A DNA stretch of 64,000 nucleotides from Bacteroidia bacterium (GCA_020635905.1 JACJYV010000002.1:1178001-1242000), one strand, 5' to 3'; counted from the stretch's first letter, positions 32,458-42,770 are shown. Notes: generated by a model from the letters alone, not told the origin. A program made the numbers and translations.

Positions 32458-35376
32458 CTAAAACGGCAAAAAGCTTTTCAGGCGAGCAAAATCCAGGCTG
32501 AAGTTGATTTGATTGGAAAAAGCACGGAAATCCGCGGGAGCGCCTCCATAGACCGAGCCCACCACGGGCAGATTGACCACCAGAAAATCCCGGAAAAAGT
32601 GAACTGCCACACCCGCATCATACTGGAGGGGGTAACCTGGCGGCAAATAGCTTCGTCCATAGCCCACATCCGCAAACACCCTGACCCAGCGCAGGAAACT
32701 GACCGGCACCTGGGTATCCAGATTGGCGGCCACCACAAAACGATCAAAACTGAGACCCGTGAGGGTACGGAAGGCGCCGTGGTCGCGGACCACTTGCTGA
32801 TTCAGCCAGGTACTGTTATCCCAGCGGTCGAGGAGAATATTCTGTGCAAAAGGGTCTTTGCTGCCTGAAAGGCGGTACTGCAACAGCCAGGGAGCTGGTT
32901 TGTCGCCCACCATGCCGCCTGCAAACAGGCGCAGGTGAAAGGCATTGCGTCGCCAAAAAGTTCCGTAATAATTTCCGGTCACTGAGGCGCGGTAAGATTT
33001 GACCGTCACATTGCCACCCGCCTCCATTTTGATGGTTTTAAAGACCCCCAATTTGCGTTGGGTCCACAGATAGACTGCCTGGCCAAAGATGGGTTTTTGG
33101 TAGCCCGGAAAATTATACTCCCCGTTTTCGCGGTAACCCAGGTGATACAAACTCAGGGTCAGGTATTGCCGCCAGGACTGGCGCAAATTACGGGGCATGA
33201 AGGTGAATTCCAGGTAATTATGGGTGCGCAGGATGTTGGAAAAGAGGGAGGTGCGGGAATGAAATTCGATTTTCTGGAAAACAGTTTTGGGCAACCAACG
33301 AAAGGTAAGGCCAGCGGAACCTGCCAGATCCTTGTTTTTGAACCCGTACATGGGCATGAAGTGGAAGGAAAAGGCCTGGCTGGGGAAGAAATTGTGGTGC
33401 AAAAGTGCTCCCAGCATAAATCCGTCTGTGGTATTATACCCCACTGCTGGCAGGTAATTGACCGCAAACTCCTTTTCACTGGGCAGGGAGTAGAGAAATC
33501 TGAATTTGAGGGGACGCCCCTGACGAAACAGTCCACCCGCCCGCAGACGATTATTTCCCATTCTCACCTCGGGCAGATACTGGTTGGAATTTACGATTGC
33601 ATGGTGAAAGGGAATCTTAGTGGAAAGTTGGGTTTTTCCCGAAAAAACGGGGGTTTTCAGGGTTTGCAACACGCTGTCATTCTTTGCATAAAGCGTTACG
33701 GAAACAGGCAGGGCAATCCCGCTTTTGTTTTTCACCTTCAGATTCCCCTGGCGAAAGCCACTCAGTTTAAAATTGATCTTGTCTTTTCCAGGCAGCAATC
33801 CATCAAAAAACCAACCCAGATCCTGTCCGCTGGTTTTTTCAAAAACTGCCTTGATATCCTCAGGTCGGGGGTGACGAAATTTCCACTGATCAAAATAGGC
33901 ATGCATGCAGCGGTCAAAAACATCCCGCCCCAGCATTTCTTCCAGATAACGAAACGTACGCGCGGTCTTCATATAGACCATGGTGCCGTAGTTGGTATTG
34001 GTAAATTCCTCAGAAGTAAGGGTTACGGGCTGATCCACATTTTCGCCTGCGCCCAGGAGATAGCCATAACGTTGCAGGGAGGAATGATTCAAATCCAGAT
34101 GCAAAAATTTGGGTATGCCGTAAATTTCCCCGCCCAGGGTGTCTCCGTGAGTCTGAATCCAGTAACGGTTTTCATAGTAAGAATTGATCCCCTCATCCAT
34201 CCAGGGATTTGTTCTTTCATCCGAACCCAGAATGCCGTAAAACCAGTTGTGTCCCACTTCGTGGGCTGTAACCTCATCCAGGCTTTCCGCACTTCCACCT
34301 GCACCCAGGACCGTAATGTTGGGATATTCCATGCCTGCGCCTGCGCTCAGGGCTCCATCCACGGCTGTGGCATGGTTGTAAGGATAATCGCCCACCCAGA
34401 GAGAATAATAGTAAACGGAATTTCGCAGGTAATCGAGGTCATTTTTCCAGAATTCACGTTCACCCTGGTTGAAAAGAGCAACAATGCGCACTTTTTTGCC
34501 ACTGGCCAGGGTCACGCTGTCGCTGAGAATGAAATAATCCTTGTCGCAAAACCAGGCAAAATCATGGACATTTTCCTGGTGAAAATGCAGGGTTTTCATC
34601 TCCCGCGCCCGGTCGTGGGGAAACAGCGATTCAGAATCCTCGGCCAGGTCGTCCTGGCGCAGCAGCAGACGGGAAAGACTTTCCCGTTTGGCCAGCCAGA
34701 CCCATTCAGGATCATTTTTGGGCAAATCGCCCGTGGCACCCACCATGTAATCGCCCGGCAGGGTGATGTACACATCGAAGGAGCCAAATTCAGAGTAAAA
34801 TTCGCCCTGATCGAGGTAATAGATGGGATTCCAGCCATGCTGATCGTAAACTGCGGGCTTGGGAAACCATTGGGTAAGCTGGTATTGCTGATCAATGTGG
34901 CCGAGTCTGGAGAAGGAATCGGGGATTTTTACCCGAAAAGGGGTGTGAAAAGTAAGACTTTGACCCGGTTTCAGCGGCTGAGGCAATGTAACGTGGGCCA
35001 CATCAGGATTGTCCTGCCAAAACGTCCAGGGCACTTTTTCCCCGTCAATTTCAAAAGTCAGGCTGTCAATAAAACCACGATTTTCGGCATCTGCATATTC
35101 GAAACGGGTGGAAAAACTCTCCCGTTTCTGCCGGGCAAAAGCCGTGGTATTGTCGCGGTAGGCGTTGGGCCAAATGTGAATGTAAAGTTCATTGAGAACG
35201 TCGGGAGAATTATTGGTGTAAACCAGGGTCTCCTGACCGCGCAAAAAATGCCTCTGGTCATCCAGGGTGACGTGAATCTCGTAGGCAACTTTTTGTTGAA
35301 AATAATCTGACTGAGCCTTTATAACACCCAGGAAGGGAATTACAGAAAGGGCCAGCAACATTAAAAATGTCTTCAT
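32458..35376 (-). CDS. M1 family metallopeptidase with C-terminal outer-membrane barrel
   Basis: Secreted peptidase of 972 aa. The ATG at 35376 starts a signal peptide (KTFLMLLALSVIPFLGVIKAQ). Residues about 20-560 form the M1 aminopeptidase fold: the GAGMEYPN substrate loop, zinc site HEVGH (372-376) and the distal Glu in DEGINSYYE. The C-terminal 330 residues read as beta strands of an outer-membrane barrel (FLYSLPSEKEFAVNYLPAVG, HLRLFAGGMVGD), an architecture known in Bacteroidota, so the peptidase domain is probably displayed at the outer membrane. It lies 45 bp after a T9SS cargo gene. Confidence 0.9.
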   Translation of the reverse strand: MKTFLMLLALSVIPFLGVIKAQSDYFQQKVAYEIHVTLDDQRHFLRGQETLVYTNNSPDVLNELYIHIWPNAYRDNTTAFARQKRESFSTRFEYADAENRGFIDSLTFEIDGEKVPWTFWQDNPDVAHVTLPQPLKPGQSLTFHTPFRVKIPDSFSRLGHIDQQYQLTQWFPKPAVYDQHGWNPIYYLDQGEFYSEFGSFDVYITLPGDYMVGATGDLPKNDPEWVWLAKRESLSRLLLRQDDLAEDSESLFPHDRAREMKTLHFHQENVHDFAWFCDKDYFILSDSVTLASGKKVRIVALFNQGEREFWKNDLDYLRNSVYYYSLWVGDYPYNHATAVDGALSAGAGMEYPNITVLGAGGSAESLDEVTAHEVGHNWFYGILGSDERTNPWMDEGINSYYENRYWIQTHGDTLGGEIYGIPKFLHLDLNHSSLQRYGYLLGAGENVDQPVTLTSEEFTNTNYGTMVYMKTARTFRYLEEMLGRDVFDRCMHAYFDQWKFRHPRPEDIKAVFEKTSGQDLGWFFDGLLPGKDKINFKLSGFRQGNLKVKNKSGIALPVSVTLYAKNDSVLQTLKTPVFSGKTQLSTKIPFHHAIVNSNQYLPEVRMGNNRLRAGGLFRQGRPLKFRFLYSLPSEKEFAVNYLPAVGYNTTDGFMLGALLHHNFFPSQAFSFHFMPMYGFKNKDLAGSAGLTFRWLPKTVFQKIEFHSRTSLFSNILRTHNYLEFTFMPRNLRQSWRQYLTLSLYHLGYRENGEYNFPGYQKPIFGQAVYLWTQRKLGVFKTIKMEAGGNVTVKSYRASVTGNYYGTFWRRNAFHLRLFAGGMVGDKPAPWLLQYRLSGSKDPFAQNILLDRWDNSTWLNQQVVRDHGAFRTLTGLSFDRFVVAANLDTQVPVSFLRWVRVFADVGYGRSYLPPGYPLQYDAGVAVHFFRDFLVVNLPVVGSVYGGAPADFRAFSNQINFSLDFARLKSFLPF

Positions 35377-35421
35377 ACAGTTCGCATAAGCTCTCTTCAA
35401 ATTACAAATGATTTTCAAAAA

Positions 35422-37569
35422 TCAGTACTTTATCAGCTTTCGTATTTCGGGGAAATCCGGTTTTTGGATTACCATGAAATAATTTCCCGCAGATAAGTCG
35501 CTGATATTGAGGCGAATTTCTTCCTCTCTTTGCACCTGAATTTCTCTGAGTATGATTCCCAGACTGTTGGTCAGTTGGATTTTTCCGGCAAATGGTTCCG
35601 CAAATCTCACTTCCACCCAATCCCCTGCGGGGTTGGGAAATACCTCCCAGCTTCCCGCCTGCAATTCTTCCCGATCCAGGCAAACGCTCACCGTGACCTG
35701 GCTCGAATTGCTGCAACCCTGCCCGTCGGTCACGGTCACCTCATACACCCCGGCCAGACTGGCCCAGATGGTTTGGGAAGCGGCTCCCGTATTCCAGACA
35801 TAGCTGGCAAAGCCAGCGCCTGCATCCAGTTGCACGGAGTCACCTGCAGGGCAGATCAGGGTGTCACCCTGAATTTGCACCGCGGGCCGGCTCACCACCA
35901 GGTCCACCCCGTTGTCAGCCCCCAGAAAAACAGGAGATTTGGAGCGGATCCGCATGCGGTAATGCTGCCCTTCGGGCAGATTGGCAGGCAGATTTCCCGA
36001 AAAAGTGCCTCCCGTAGGCGAAGTAATCGTATCCAGCATCCAGGGCAGGCCAAAGGCGCCCGAACTGTCAGACAATTCGAGATAATAGCTGTTGGGATTG
36101 TCCAGACAGCCCCAGACTTCAAGTTGGGCCGTGAAAGGGGCTCCCGGGCAAAAAATCTGAGGCGTGACTGAGGTCAGATTGAGTTCAGTGGCCGTGCAGT
36201 ATTTGGCAAAAAAGATGTCTTCAAATCCTTTGCTGATCACCGTGTCAGCGCCAAAGGCAGCTTTGGAGGTAAACTGGCCCGTGGTATAGCCGTTGCCAAA
36301 CTGATCCATGGTGGCTCCCAGCCCGATTTCAGCATCGTTGATGCCGGTCACTTCTGCCCAGAGCACATTCCAGGCTGTATCCAGACCAATGAAAAAGGCG
36401 TCGTTGGCACCCGTGGCCTGCAAGGTGAAATTTCCGGCGGTAAAAGTTCCGTCCACGGTACCTGAAAGGACGATGCGGCTGTCACGGGCGAAACTCATTT
36501 CGCCCAGAGATTCGCTGGCGGCTGAGCCCCAGCTTTTTGCATCCACAGGATTTCCCGCAGGATCGAGCCGGGCCACCCAGATATCTTCCAGACCTGCCGA
36601 GGTCAGCACCTGATTGCCAAAGGTCACATTATTCAAAAAATATCCTGCAATTACGATATTCCCCTGACTATCCACTTCGAGCCCTTTCAGGGTTTGATTT
36701 CCCGCACCCGGATACGACTTTGACCATAGGTGAACCCCAGTTTGGGAATATTTGACCAGAAAAATATCTTTTCCCCCGGCGCTGACCAGGGTATCTCCGT
36801 CAAAAAAAGCCGTTCCTTCGAAAACTCCCGCCACAACCACATCGCCGTTGGGCGTGACAGCCACGTGGGCGTTATCTTCATTGCCTGTGCCCCCCATCCC
36901 GGTCCCCCAGATCATTTGTCCCTGCGGATCCAACCTGACCAGATATACATCGTCCTGACCTTTGGTTTGCAGGGTGTCCTGATCGAGATAGACCAGCCCG
37001 TCATAAATACCTACGGCGTAGCTGTAACCTGAAGGGTCGGCGGCAATGTCAGTGGAGAGGGTGTAAACCGTGCCATCAATGATGCGGATCCATTGCATGT
37101 TGGCGTTTGCGCCATATTTTGCAATGATGCCATCCAGCAGGTGACGGCTGCCGTTGGCCCCGCTGTGCCCACTGTGGGCGCTGCCACCCGGGCTCAGGTA
37201 GAGGTTGGCCTGGGCCGCCAAAAAGACATTTCCCTGTCCGTCGATCGAAAGGGCGTTGCCTTTATCCGTTCCACTGCCTCCCATGCGTTGCACCCATTGA
37301 AAAACCCCGGCCGAATTATACTTGGCAATGAACACATCCCCGCCTCCTGCGCTGGTCATGGGGTACATGTCGAAAAAGGCAAATTTGCGGTGGGTGCCCG
37401 TGATGTACACATTTCCCTGCTGATCCACGGCCATGGCCCGGCCCTCTTCGGGGTAGTACACCCCGCCAGCTGATCTGGCCCAGTCCCAGGACTGGGCCTG
37501 CAAGCGGAAACCGCCTCCTGTGCAAAGAAAGAGTATGGCTAATAAGAAAAATGCGACCTGATTTTTCAT
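35422..37569 (-). CDS. T9SS-sorted beta-propeller (SBBP repeat) protein
   Basis: Secreted protein of 715 aa. The ATG at 37569 starts a signal peptide (KNQVAFFLLAILFLCTGGGFRLQAQ). Repeats of the SBBP type (DQQGNVYITGTH, DGQGNVFLAA, DSQGNIVIAGYFLNN) fill residues about 30-470 and form a propeller. Ig-like segments then precede the C-terminal T9SS sorting domain (VFPNPAGDWVEVRF ... LSAGNYFMVI). It is exported and released or anchored at the cell surface. The ligand is unknown. Confidence 0.88.
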   Translation of the reverse strand: MKNQVAFFLLAILFLCTGGGFRLQAQSWDWARSAGGVYYPEEGRAMAVDQQGNVYITGTHRKFAFFDMYPMTSAGGGDVFIAKYNSAGVFQWVQRMGGSGTDKGNALSIDGQGNVFLAAQANLYLSPGGSAHSGHSGANGSRHLLDGIIAKYGANANMQWIRIIDGTVYTLSTDIAADPSGYSYAVGIYDGLVYLDQDTLQTKGQDDVYLVRLDPQGQMIWGTGMGGTGNEDNAHVAVTPNGDVVVAGVFEGTAFFDGDTLVSAGGKDIFLVKYSQTGVHLWSKSYPGAGNQTLKGLEVDSQGNIVIAGYFLNNVTFGNQVLTSAGLEDIWVARLDPAGNPVDAKSWGSAASESLGEMSFARDSRIVLSGTVDGTFTAGNFTLQATGANDAFFIGLDTAWNVLWAEVTGINDAEIGLGATMDQFGNGYTTGQFTSKAAFGADTVISKGFEDIFFAKYCTATELNLTSVTPQIFCPGAPFTAQLEVWGCLDNPNSYYLELSDSSGAFGLPWMLDTITSPTGGTFSGNLPANLPEGQHYRMRIRSKSPVFLGADNGVDLVVSRPAVQIQGDTLICPAGDSVQLDAGAGFASYVWNTGAASQTIWASLAGVYEVTVTDGQGCSNSSQVTVSVCLDREELQAGSWEVFPNPAGDWVEVRFAEPFAGKIQLTNSLGIILREIQVQREEEIRLNISDLSAGNYFMVIQKPDFPEIRKLIKY

Positions 37570-37682
37570 CCTTCTAAAATACCACTTTTTCTGGCAGGAA
37601 ATCAGGGATGGAGGCGACAATTTGGGGGAAAATGTTTCTCCTGCAGGGACAAACAAATTGCAGGAAAAAAAGTTGATTCTGC

Positions 37683-38993
37683 ATGCAAAACCCTTCGGCA
37701 CTCACTTTTTTCTGGTTTCGCAGAGACCTGCGGCTGGAAGATAATCATGGTTTGTTTCAGGCCCTCAAAAGCGGGAATCCCGTTCAGCCACTTTTTATTC
37801 TGGATTCCAATATTCTCAGCCAGCTGGAAGATCCACGAGATCGTCGGGTGGAGTTTATTTACCAGCACCTGCAAAAACTGGATGCTGAACTGCGAAAACT
37901 GGGCAGCGGACTTTGGGTGGAGCACGGTTCCCCCCAGGAAGTTTGGTCGAGACTCACGAAAGAGTTGCCCATCGCGAAAGTTTTTACCAATCACGATTAC
38001 GAACCTTATGCCCAAACCCGGGATGCTGAAATCGGGAATTTGCTTGGTTCGAAAGAAATTGAATTCAGGACGTTCAAGGATCAGGTCATTTTTGAAAAGT
38101 CAGAAGTGGTCAAGGATGACGGGTTGCCCTACACTGTTTTTACCCCCTACAGCCGCAAATGGAAGGCCCGCCTGCAGGAAGATCCTATTCAGTTTTACTC
38201 AACTCTATCTTTGACTGGCAATTTTCGCCAGGGGGAAGTTCCTCCCATGCCCTCTCTGGAAAGCATTGGTTTTGCACCTTCAGGAGCTGTTTTTCCGGGA
38301 GAATCCCTGGACCGTGATTTGGTCAGAAATTATGCAGCTCAGCGCGACATTCCCTCCATTCGCGGAACCAGCCGTCTCAGTGTACACCTGCGTTTTGGCA
38401 CGGTCAGCATTCGCAAACTGGTGCTGGAAGCCCGGTCGCTTTCTGAAAGCTGGCTCAATGAGCTGATCTGGCGGGAATTTTATCAAATGATTCTCTGGCA
38501 TTTTCCCCATGTGGTCAACGGAGCCTTTCGCAGCAAATACGATCACATTAAATGGCGGCATGACGAAGGTGAATTTTTGCGCTGGTGCGAAGGCCGTACG
38601 GGTTACCCTTTGGTGGATGCAGGGATGCGTGAACTGAATGCTACCGGGTTCATGCACAACCGGGTGCGCATGGTGACAGCCAGCTTTCTGACCAAGCATT
38701 TGTTGATCGACTGGCGCTGGGGAGAGGCTTATTTCGCTGAAAAACTGCTCGACTTTGATCTGGCTTCCAATAACGGAGGCTGGCAGTGGGCGGCTGGAAC
38801 AGGTTGCGATGCGGCGCCCTATTTCCGCATTTTCAATCCTGAATCACAGATGAAAAAGTTTGATCCCAAAGGGAAATACGTCCGGCATTGGGTGCCTGAA
38901 TTTGGCACGCCTGCTTATCCGCGTCCTGTGGTGGAGCATAGCTTTGCCCGTGAACGTTGTCTGGCCGTTTTTAAGGAAGGACTGGAAGGATAA
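37683..38993 (+). CDS. phrB: Deoxyribodipyrimidine photolyase
   Basis: DNA repair enzyme of 436 aa, usual length for class I CPD photolyases. It splits UV-induced pyrimidine dimers using blue light, FADH- and an antenna pigment. The N-terminal Rossmann domain begins LTFFWFRRDLRLEDN. The FAD-binding helical domain carries TGYPLVDAGMRELNATGFMHNRVRM and LASNNGGWQWAAGTGCDAAPYFRIFNP-type signatures, here broken at about residue 370. The Asn of SNNGG is that of CPD photolyases rather than cryptochromes. Single gene, divergent from the propeller gene. Confidence 0.95.
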   Translation: MQNPSALTFFWFRRDLRLEDNHGLFQALKSGNPVQPLFILDSNILSQLEDPRDRRVEFIYQHLQKLDAELRKLGSGLWVEHGSPQEVWSRLTKELPIAKVFTNHDYEPYAQTRDAEIGNLLGSKEIEFRTFKDQVIFEKSEVVKDDGLPYTVFTPYSRKWKARLQEDPIQFYSTLSLTGNFRQGEVPPMPSLESIGFAPSGAVFPGESLDRDLVRNYAAQRDIPSIRGTSRLSVHLRFGTVSIRKLVLEARSLSESWLNELIWREFYQMILWHFPHVVNGAFRSKYDHIKWRHDEGEFLRWCEGRTGYPLVDAGMRELNATGFMHNRVRMVTASFLTKHLLIDWRWGEAYFAEKLLDFDLASNNGGWQWAAGTGCDAAPYFRIFNPESQMKKFDPKGKYVRHWVPEFGTPAYPRPVVEHSFARERCLAVFKEGLEG

Positions 38994-39023
38994 TCTGCAA
39001 ATTTTCAGCCTTGCAGTTTCAAA

Positions 39024-40469
39024 TCAGGGCTTCAGGGTGATGGAGTAGGGGTCCACACTCAGTTCGCGTTTCCAGCCGGGCACCAGGTCCAGGGTGGTCA
39101 GGTCGATCAGGGTGAGGTAACCATTGCGGCCGCCACAGGCTGAGGTGTGGTGAGGCGCGGGTCCATTCTGATTCTGATTGCGGTTGGCCACTGCCACCCA
39201 GCCCTGCACTTCGTCCACGATCATGGCGTGGGGTTGGATGCCGGTAAAAACATGCTTCACCAGAGACAAATTATTATAGTCGATGATGGCCACTGAGCCC
39301 GGCCCGGTAAAATTGGTCACATCTTCCATACAACTTACAAAAGCCAGTCCTTTGGAGGACGAAAAGGCAAATTCTGAAGGATCATTTCCCACCCCAATCG
39401 CTGCGAGCAGACTGTCGTTGGCTGCATTATAGATGCGCACCTCGTTGGTGCCCTGGCAACTGACCAGATATTTGCTCCCATCAGGCGTGAAAGCCACTTC
39501 GTGGGCATTGAAATTGGCCCCGTTGGGTGATGGGACATATTGTTCGAGGGGGATTTCATCCAGGGCCGAAGGCATGGGGGGCGAGGTGATCTCAAGTTTG
39601 TAAAGGTTATTGCCCACCTGCTGAGTCACGTAAACGGCTTTGAAATCGGGCTGCACCGTGGACCCGTGAGGCAGCGCCGTAACATTGACCGTGCCCTCCA
39701 GGGTAAAGGTTTCGAGGTTGGCAATGGCAATTTTCTGACTGTTGAAGGCCACGCAGTAGGCATATTTTCCGTCGGGTGAAAGACTGATGGTATTCCAGTC
39801 CCCAAAGCCAATATTTACTTTGCCCACCAGCGAATCAGTGGCCGTACTATAACACTCGATGAAAGGATTATTCGAAAGAAAAACCACGTACCAGTAGTTT
39901 CCATCCGGGCTCACCCTCATCATGTGGGGACTTTCCGTGTATCCGTCGATCATTCCAATGTTGAAATAGCGCATCACCAGGCCCGTGGCCGGGTCCATTT
40001 TGGCGACCAGATCGCAACCCTGATTGGCAATATACCAGGCCCGGCTGCTGCTGGTCCACTTGATGTCGCCCTCGTATCCCGGGGCGCCCTGGTTGATCCA
40101 GTCGTGGATGGCCATGATCTGATCGTGAGTCAGGGGATCGCCATTGAGAGGCATGGTAGGCTCAAGCACGATACCCTGGGAAGAATCTGTATTGATAAAA
40201 TAGGTGAGAAAACTCTGATCGGCCCTAAAGGGAACCACGGCAGCCCCGGCTTTGGACCCGGCAAACATGTTTTCCCAGGTAGTGAGATTCAGCCCGGCTG
40301 CCGTCACTGCGCTCTGATCGTTGTGACAGCCCGAAGTGGCGCACTGTTTGATCATGATTTCCGCAATTTCCTGGGGATAGCCTCCGTAGGGAGCTTTCAG
40401 TTCGTCGTCCTTTTTACAGGAGGCCAAAGTCAGGAGAGCAAGCAGGGTGATGAGCGAAAAGCGTTTCAT
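39024..40469 (-). CDS. Cytochrome-c-like / YVTN beta-propeller lipoprotein
   Basis: Lipoprotein of 481 aa with lipobox TLASC (Cys18). Residues 40-130 look like a small cytochrome c domain with an unusual CX4CH haem motif, QCATSGCH (Cys43, Cys48, His49), and a likely axial Met106 in EPTMPLNG; this variant is frequent in Bacteroidota and Planctomycetes proteins. The rest is a seven-bladed propeller of YVTN type (SPDGNYWYVVF, SPDGKYAYCVAF, TPDGSKYLVSC). Probably periplasmic or surface electron-transfer or sensing. The upstream lipoprotein gene ends 3 bp before it. Confidence 0.82.
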   Translation of the reverse strand: MKRFSLITLLALLTLASCKKDDELKAPYGGYPQEIAEIMIKQCATSGCHNDQSAVTAAGLNLTTWENMFAGSKAGAAVVPFRADQSFLTYFINTDSSQGIVLEPTMPLNGDPLTHDQIMAIHDWINQGAPGYEGDIKWTSSSRAWYIANQGCDLVAKMDPATGLVMRYFNIGMIDGYTESPHMMRVSPDGNYWYVVFLSNNPFIECYSTATDSLVGKVNIGFGDWNTISLSPDGKYAYCVAFNSQKIAIANLETFTLEGTVNVTALPHGSTVQPDFKAVYVTQQVGNNLYKLEITSPPMPSALDEIPLEQYVPSPNGANFNAHEVAFTPDGSKYLVSCQGTNEVRIYNAANDSLLAAIGVGNDPSEFAFSSSKGLAFVSCMEDVTNFTGPGSVAIIDYNNLSLVKHVFTGIQPHAMIVDEVQGWVAVANRNQNQNGPAPHHTSACGGRNGYLTLIDLTTLDLVPGWKRELSVDPYSITLKP

Positions 40470-40472
40470 TTT

Positions 40473-40853
40473 TTACTCCGTGACCGGTACATTGATGGTC
40501 AGTTGATCTTTGTTTCCGTCGATGTGGACAGGAATGCCTCCCACCACAGGAAGACTGATGGTGGAGTCATAGCCTGATCCAAAGAAGAAATAATCTCCCC
40601 GCTTCAACTCACTCACGGTATAAGCGCCAAATTCATCTGCTTCCACTGAGGCATCATACAGGGCCGCATCCGTTCCCGGACTTTCGGTCGCATCAAATTT
40701 GATGTAAACGGTGGCATTGGGAATGGCCTTGGAATGGTGTCTGACCAGGCCAGTTACCTGGGCATTTCCGCCAAATCCTTCTTTGCCGCAACCTGAAAGG
40801 GCCGCCAGGCCAAAGACAGCAAACATCATCAATAATGTGATTTTCGTTTTCAT
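40473..40853 (-). CDS. Small lipoprotein with carboxypeptidase-regulatory-like domain
   Basis: Lipoprotein of 126 aa, lipobox LSGC (Cys22). The mature part is one transthyretin-like beta-sandwich: VTGLVRHHSKAIPNATVYIKFD, then DEFGAYTVSELKRGDYFF, the usual pattern of carboxypeptidase-regulatory-like domains. It lies 3 bp upstream of the cytochrome/YVTN gene and is certainly co-transcribed. Its role is probably to bind or stabilise that partner (inference). Confidence 0.75.
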   Translation of the reverse strand: MKTKITLLMMFAVFGLAALSGCGKEGFGGNAQVTGLVRHHSKAIPNATVYIKFDATESPGTDAALYDASVEADEFGAYTVSELKRGDYFFFGSGYDSTISLPVVGGIPVHIDGNKDQLTINVPVTE

Positions 40854-40916
40854 GGGAAGAGATTTTCTTGAACAGAATCCAATTTACAGGATTAATACGT
40901 TTGAAAAGGGATTAAA

Positions 40917-42770
40917 TTACCGTTGCACCACGATCTTTTTGCTGGCCACCATCCCATCCTGACCTTTGATTTTCAGGAAAAAGACACCCATGGCAAGCGG
41001 ATCTGTGGAAAATGAAAAGCGATTTTTCCCGCCTTTGGCCCGGTCGGCCCAAAGCAGCATCACCTGGCGGCCCTGCAGGTCGTACAGCGCCACTTCCAGA
41101 TCCATGGATTTTTCCAGATCAAATTCCACCGTGACGAATTCGCTTGCGGGATTCGGCCAGGATTCCACGGTCACAGGCGACCGTTTGATTTCTTCTTCCA
41201 CGCCCACACTGGGCGGGGCTTTCACCTCAGAGATCCAGGTTCCTGGATCTGTATTGGATTTGGCCCAGGTGCCCGAAACCCAGACGGTGCCCGGCTCATT
41301 ATATTTCCGTTGGCAGCCCGAATAATCGCCCCAACGCTCGGCCGTACCACTCAATACGTTGATGTAATTGTCTCCTTTTTTCAAAGTCAGGCGCTCAGAA
41401 TGGTCCGTTCCATCAAAGTAAATGGCGCTGAAACCAGCCGAAGTATCCACGCTGGCATGATTGAAGCCAATCATGGCCGAATTGTCTGTGGATGAATTCC
41501 CCGTGTAAGCAATGTTGGGATAGCCATAATCCAGGGTTGAATCCCCCAAAACCGTACCTGAAACATCCATGGTCGAGGAAACATTGTCAATGATCCCATG
41601 GTAAAAGCCAGCCAGTCCGTTGTCGGGATTGACGCAATTGCCCACAAACTGGATTTTATCATTTTCAATGAAGCCTCCCAGCCAGCGGGCGTCATTGGTT
41701 TGCAGGTATTGGTTGAATTTCTGATGTGCCGCGGGCGGCATGCCATAAGGAGTGCTGCTTTTTTTCACATCCACGTTGAGGGCTGCGCCGGGTGCACCCA
41801 GGGTATCGGTCAGGTGAAGGATAAAAACAGAATCGTTGGAGGCGTCGAAATTGCGGTTGGAAAGGAAGTAGATGTCGGGCCCCACGGTGGTGGAACCGCT
41901 CTGAATGGGCAGCAGATTGCGAATGGGTCGGCCCCCGTATTTGATATTGCTCCAGAGGGAGAGGTTAAGGGAATCGCCATTATAACCATTGTCTTTGTCG
42001 ATCTGCCAGATGATGGACTGGCTGAAACCCAGTTGCCATGAAAGTCCGGGAATAAGGAGATTGCCCGTGATAAAAAACTCCTTGTCGGTCATGCCAATGA
42101 TGGGATAATCGGTCCAGGTGGTATCGTTGAGTGGATTTCCTTCCAGGGCGTAGAGGTTCCAGTTGCCCGTGGGGTCGTTGGTTTGGGAGAAAGCCAGGAT
42201 AATTTTGGAAGTGGTTTCGGTGAATCCGTTCAGAAAGACCATGATGAAACGGTCGGCTTTGGGATCGTAGGTAACCTTGGGATCGTATTTGGAATTGGGA
42301 ATGCCCAGTGCGCTGGAAAAATTGGCGAGGGAAACGATCTTCACGTTATTGCTGTTGGGCGCATCGTACATGAAAATGTTGGTGTTGATCACGGAGACCA
42401 GCATGCCATCGTCAGAAATGGCGCAATCGTTGTCGTTGGGCACGCTTTGGGCGTAGCTATTGCCCACAAAATTGGTGCCCTGGGTGGGTTTGGGGGCGGT
42501 TCCCTGGGTTTTATGAGATGCCCCGGGCTGAGGTTGGTAATTGGCAAAAATTTCTTCTTTGCGGCTCAGGAGCCAGGAACGGTAGCTGCTGCCTCCTGGA
42601 AAGGGAGCTTCCAGGTTCACCATTTGAGGAAAATAATCGGGCCCGAGTTGCGATACATTGACGGTGGCCGTTTTGGCAATGCGGGGCAGAGCGACCTGCT
42701 CAGGTTGCTGGGCCAGGGCCAGGGTGGACGAGGCGGTCAGGAGGGCAAGGGCCAAAATTATTCTTCTCAT
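40917..42770 (-). CDS. T9SS-sorted secreted protein, unknown propeller-like domain
   Basis: Protein of 617 aa with a signal peptide (RRIILALALLTASSTLALAQ). The central part has regular beta-strand and turn repeats typical of secreted propeller or sialidase-like proteins (DPKVTYDPKADRFIMVFL, TDYPIIGMTDKEFFITG). The C-terminus is a T9SS type A sorting domain (ESWPNPASEFVTVEFDLEK ... VFFLKIKGQ). No enzyme signature was seen. It lies 63 bp upstream of the small-lipoprotein/cytochrome pair and may be in the same transcription unit. Confidence 0.82.
   Translation of the reverse strand: MRRIILALALLTASSTLALAQQPEQVALPRIAKTATVNVSQLGPDYFPQMVNLEAPFPGGSSYRSWLLSRKEEIFANYQPQPGASHKTQGTAPKPTQGTNFVGNSYAQSVPNDNDCAISDDGMLVSVINTNIFMYDAPNSNNVKIVSLANFSSALGIPNSKYDPKVTYDPKADRFIMVFLNGFTETTSKIILAFSQTNDPTGNWNLYALEGNPLNDTTWTDYPIIGMTDKEFFITGNLLIPGLSWQLGFSQSIIWQIDKDNGYNGDSLNLSLWSNIKYGGRPIRNLLPIQSGSTTVGPDIYFLSNRNFDASNDSVFILHLTDTLGAPGAALNVDVKKSSTPYGMPPAAHQKFNQYLQTNDARWLGGFIENDKIQFVGNCVNPDNGLAGFYHGIIDNVSSTMDVSGTVLGDSTLDYGYPNIAYTGNSSTDNSAMIGFNHASVDTSAGFSAIYFDGTDHSERLTLKKGDNYINVLSGTAERWGDYSGCQRKYNEPGTVWVSGTWAKSNTDPGTWISEVKAPPSVGVEEEIKRSPVTVESWPNPASEFVTVEFDLEKSMDLEVALYDLQGRQVMLLWADRAKGGKNRFSFSTDPLAMGVFFLKIKGQDGMVASKKIVVQR

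Noticed and set aside
33058..35310. 750-codon open frame on the plus strand
   Set aside because: It is fully antisense to the M1 peptidase gene, whose motifs (HEVGH, DEGINSYYE, GAGMEYPN) prove the other strand; the frame arises from codon bias.
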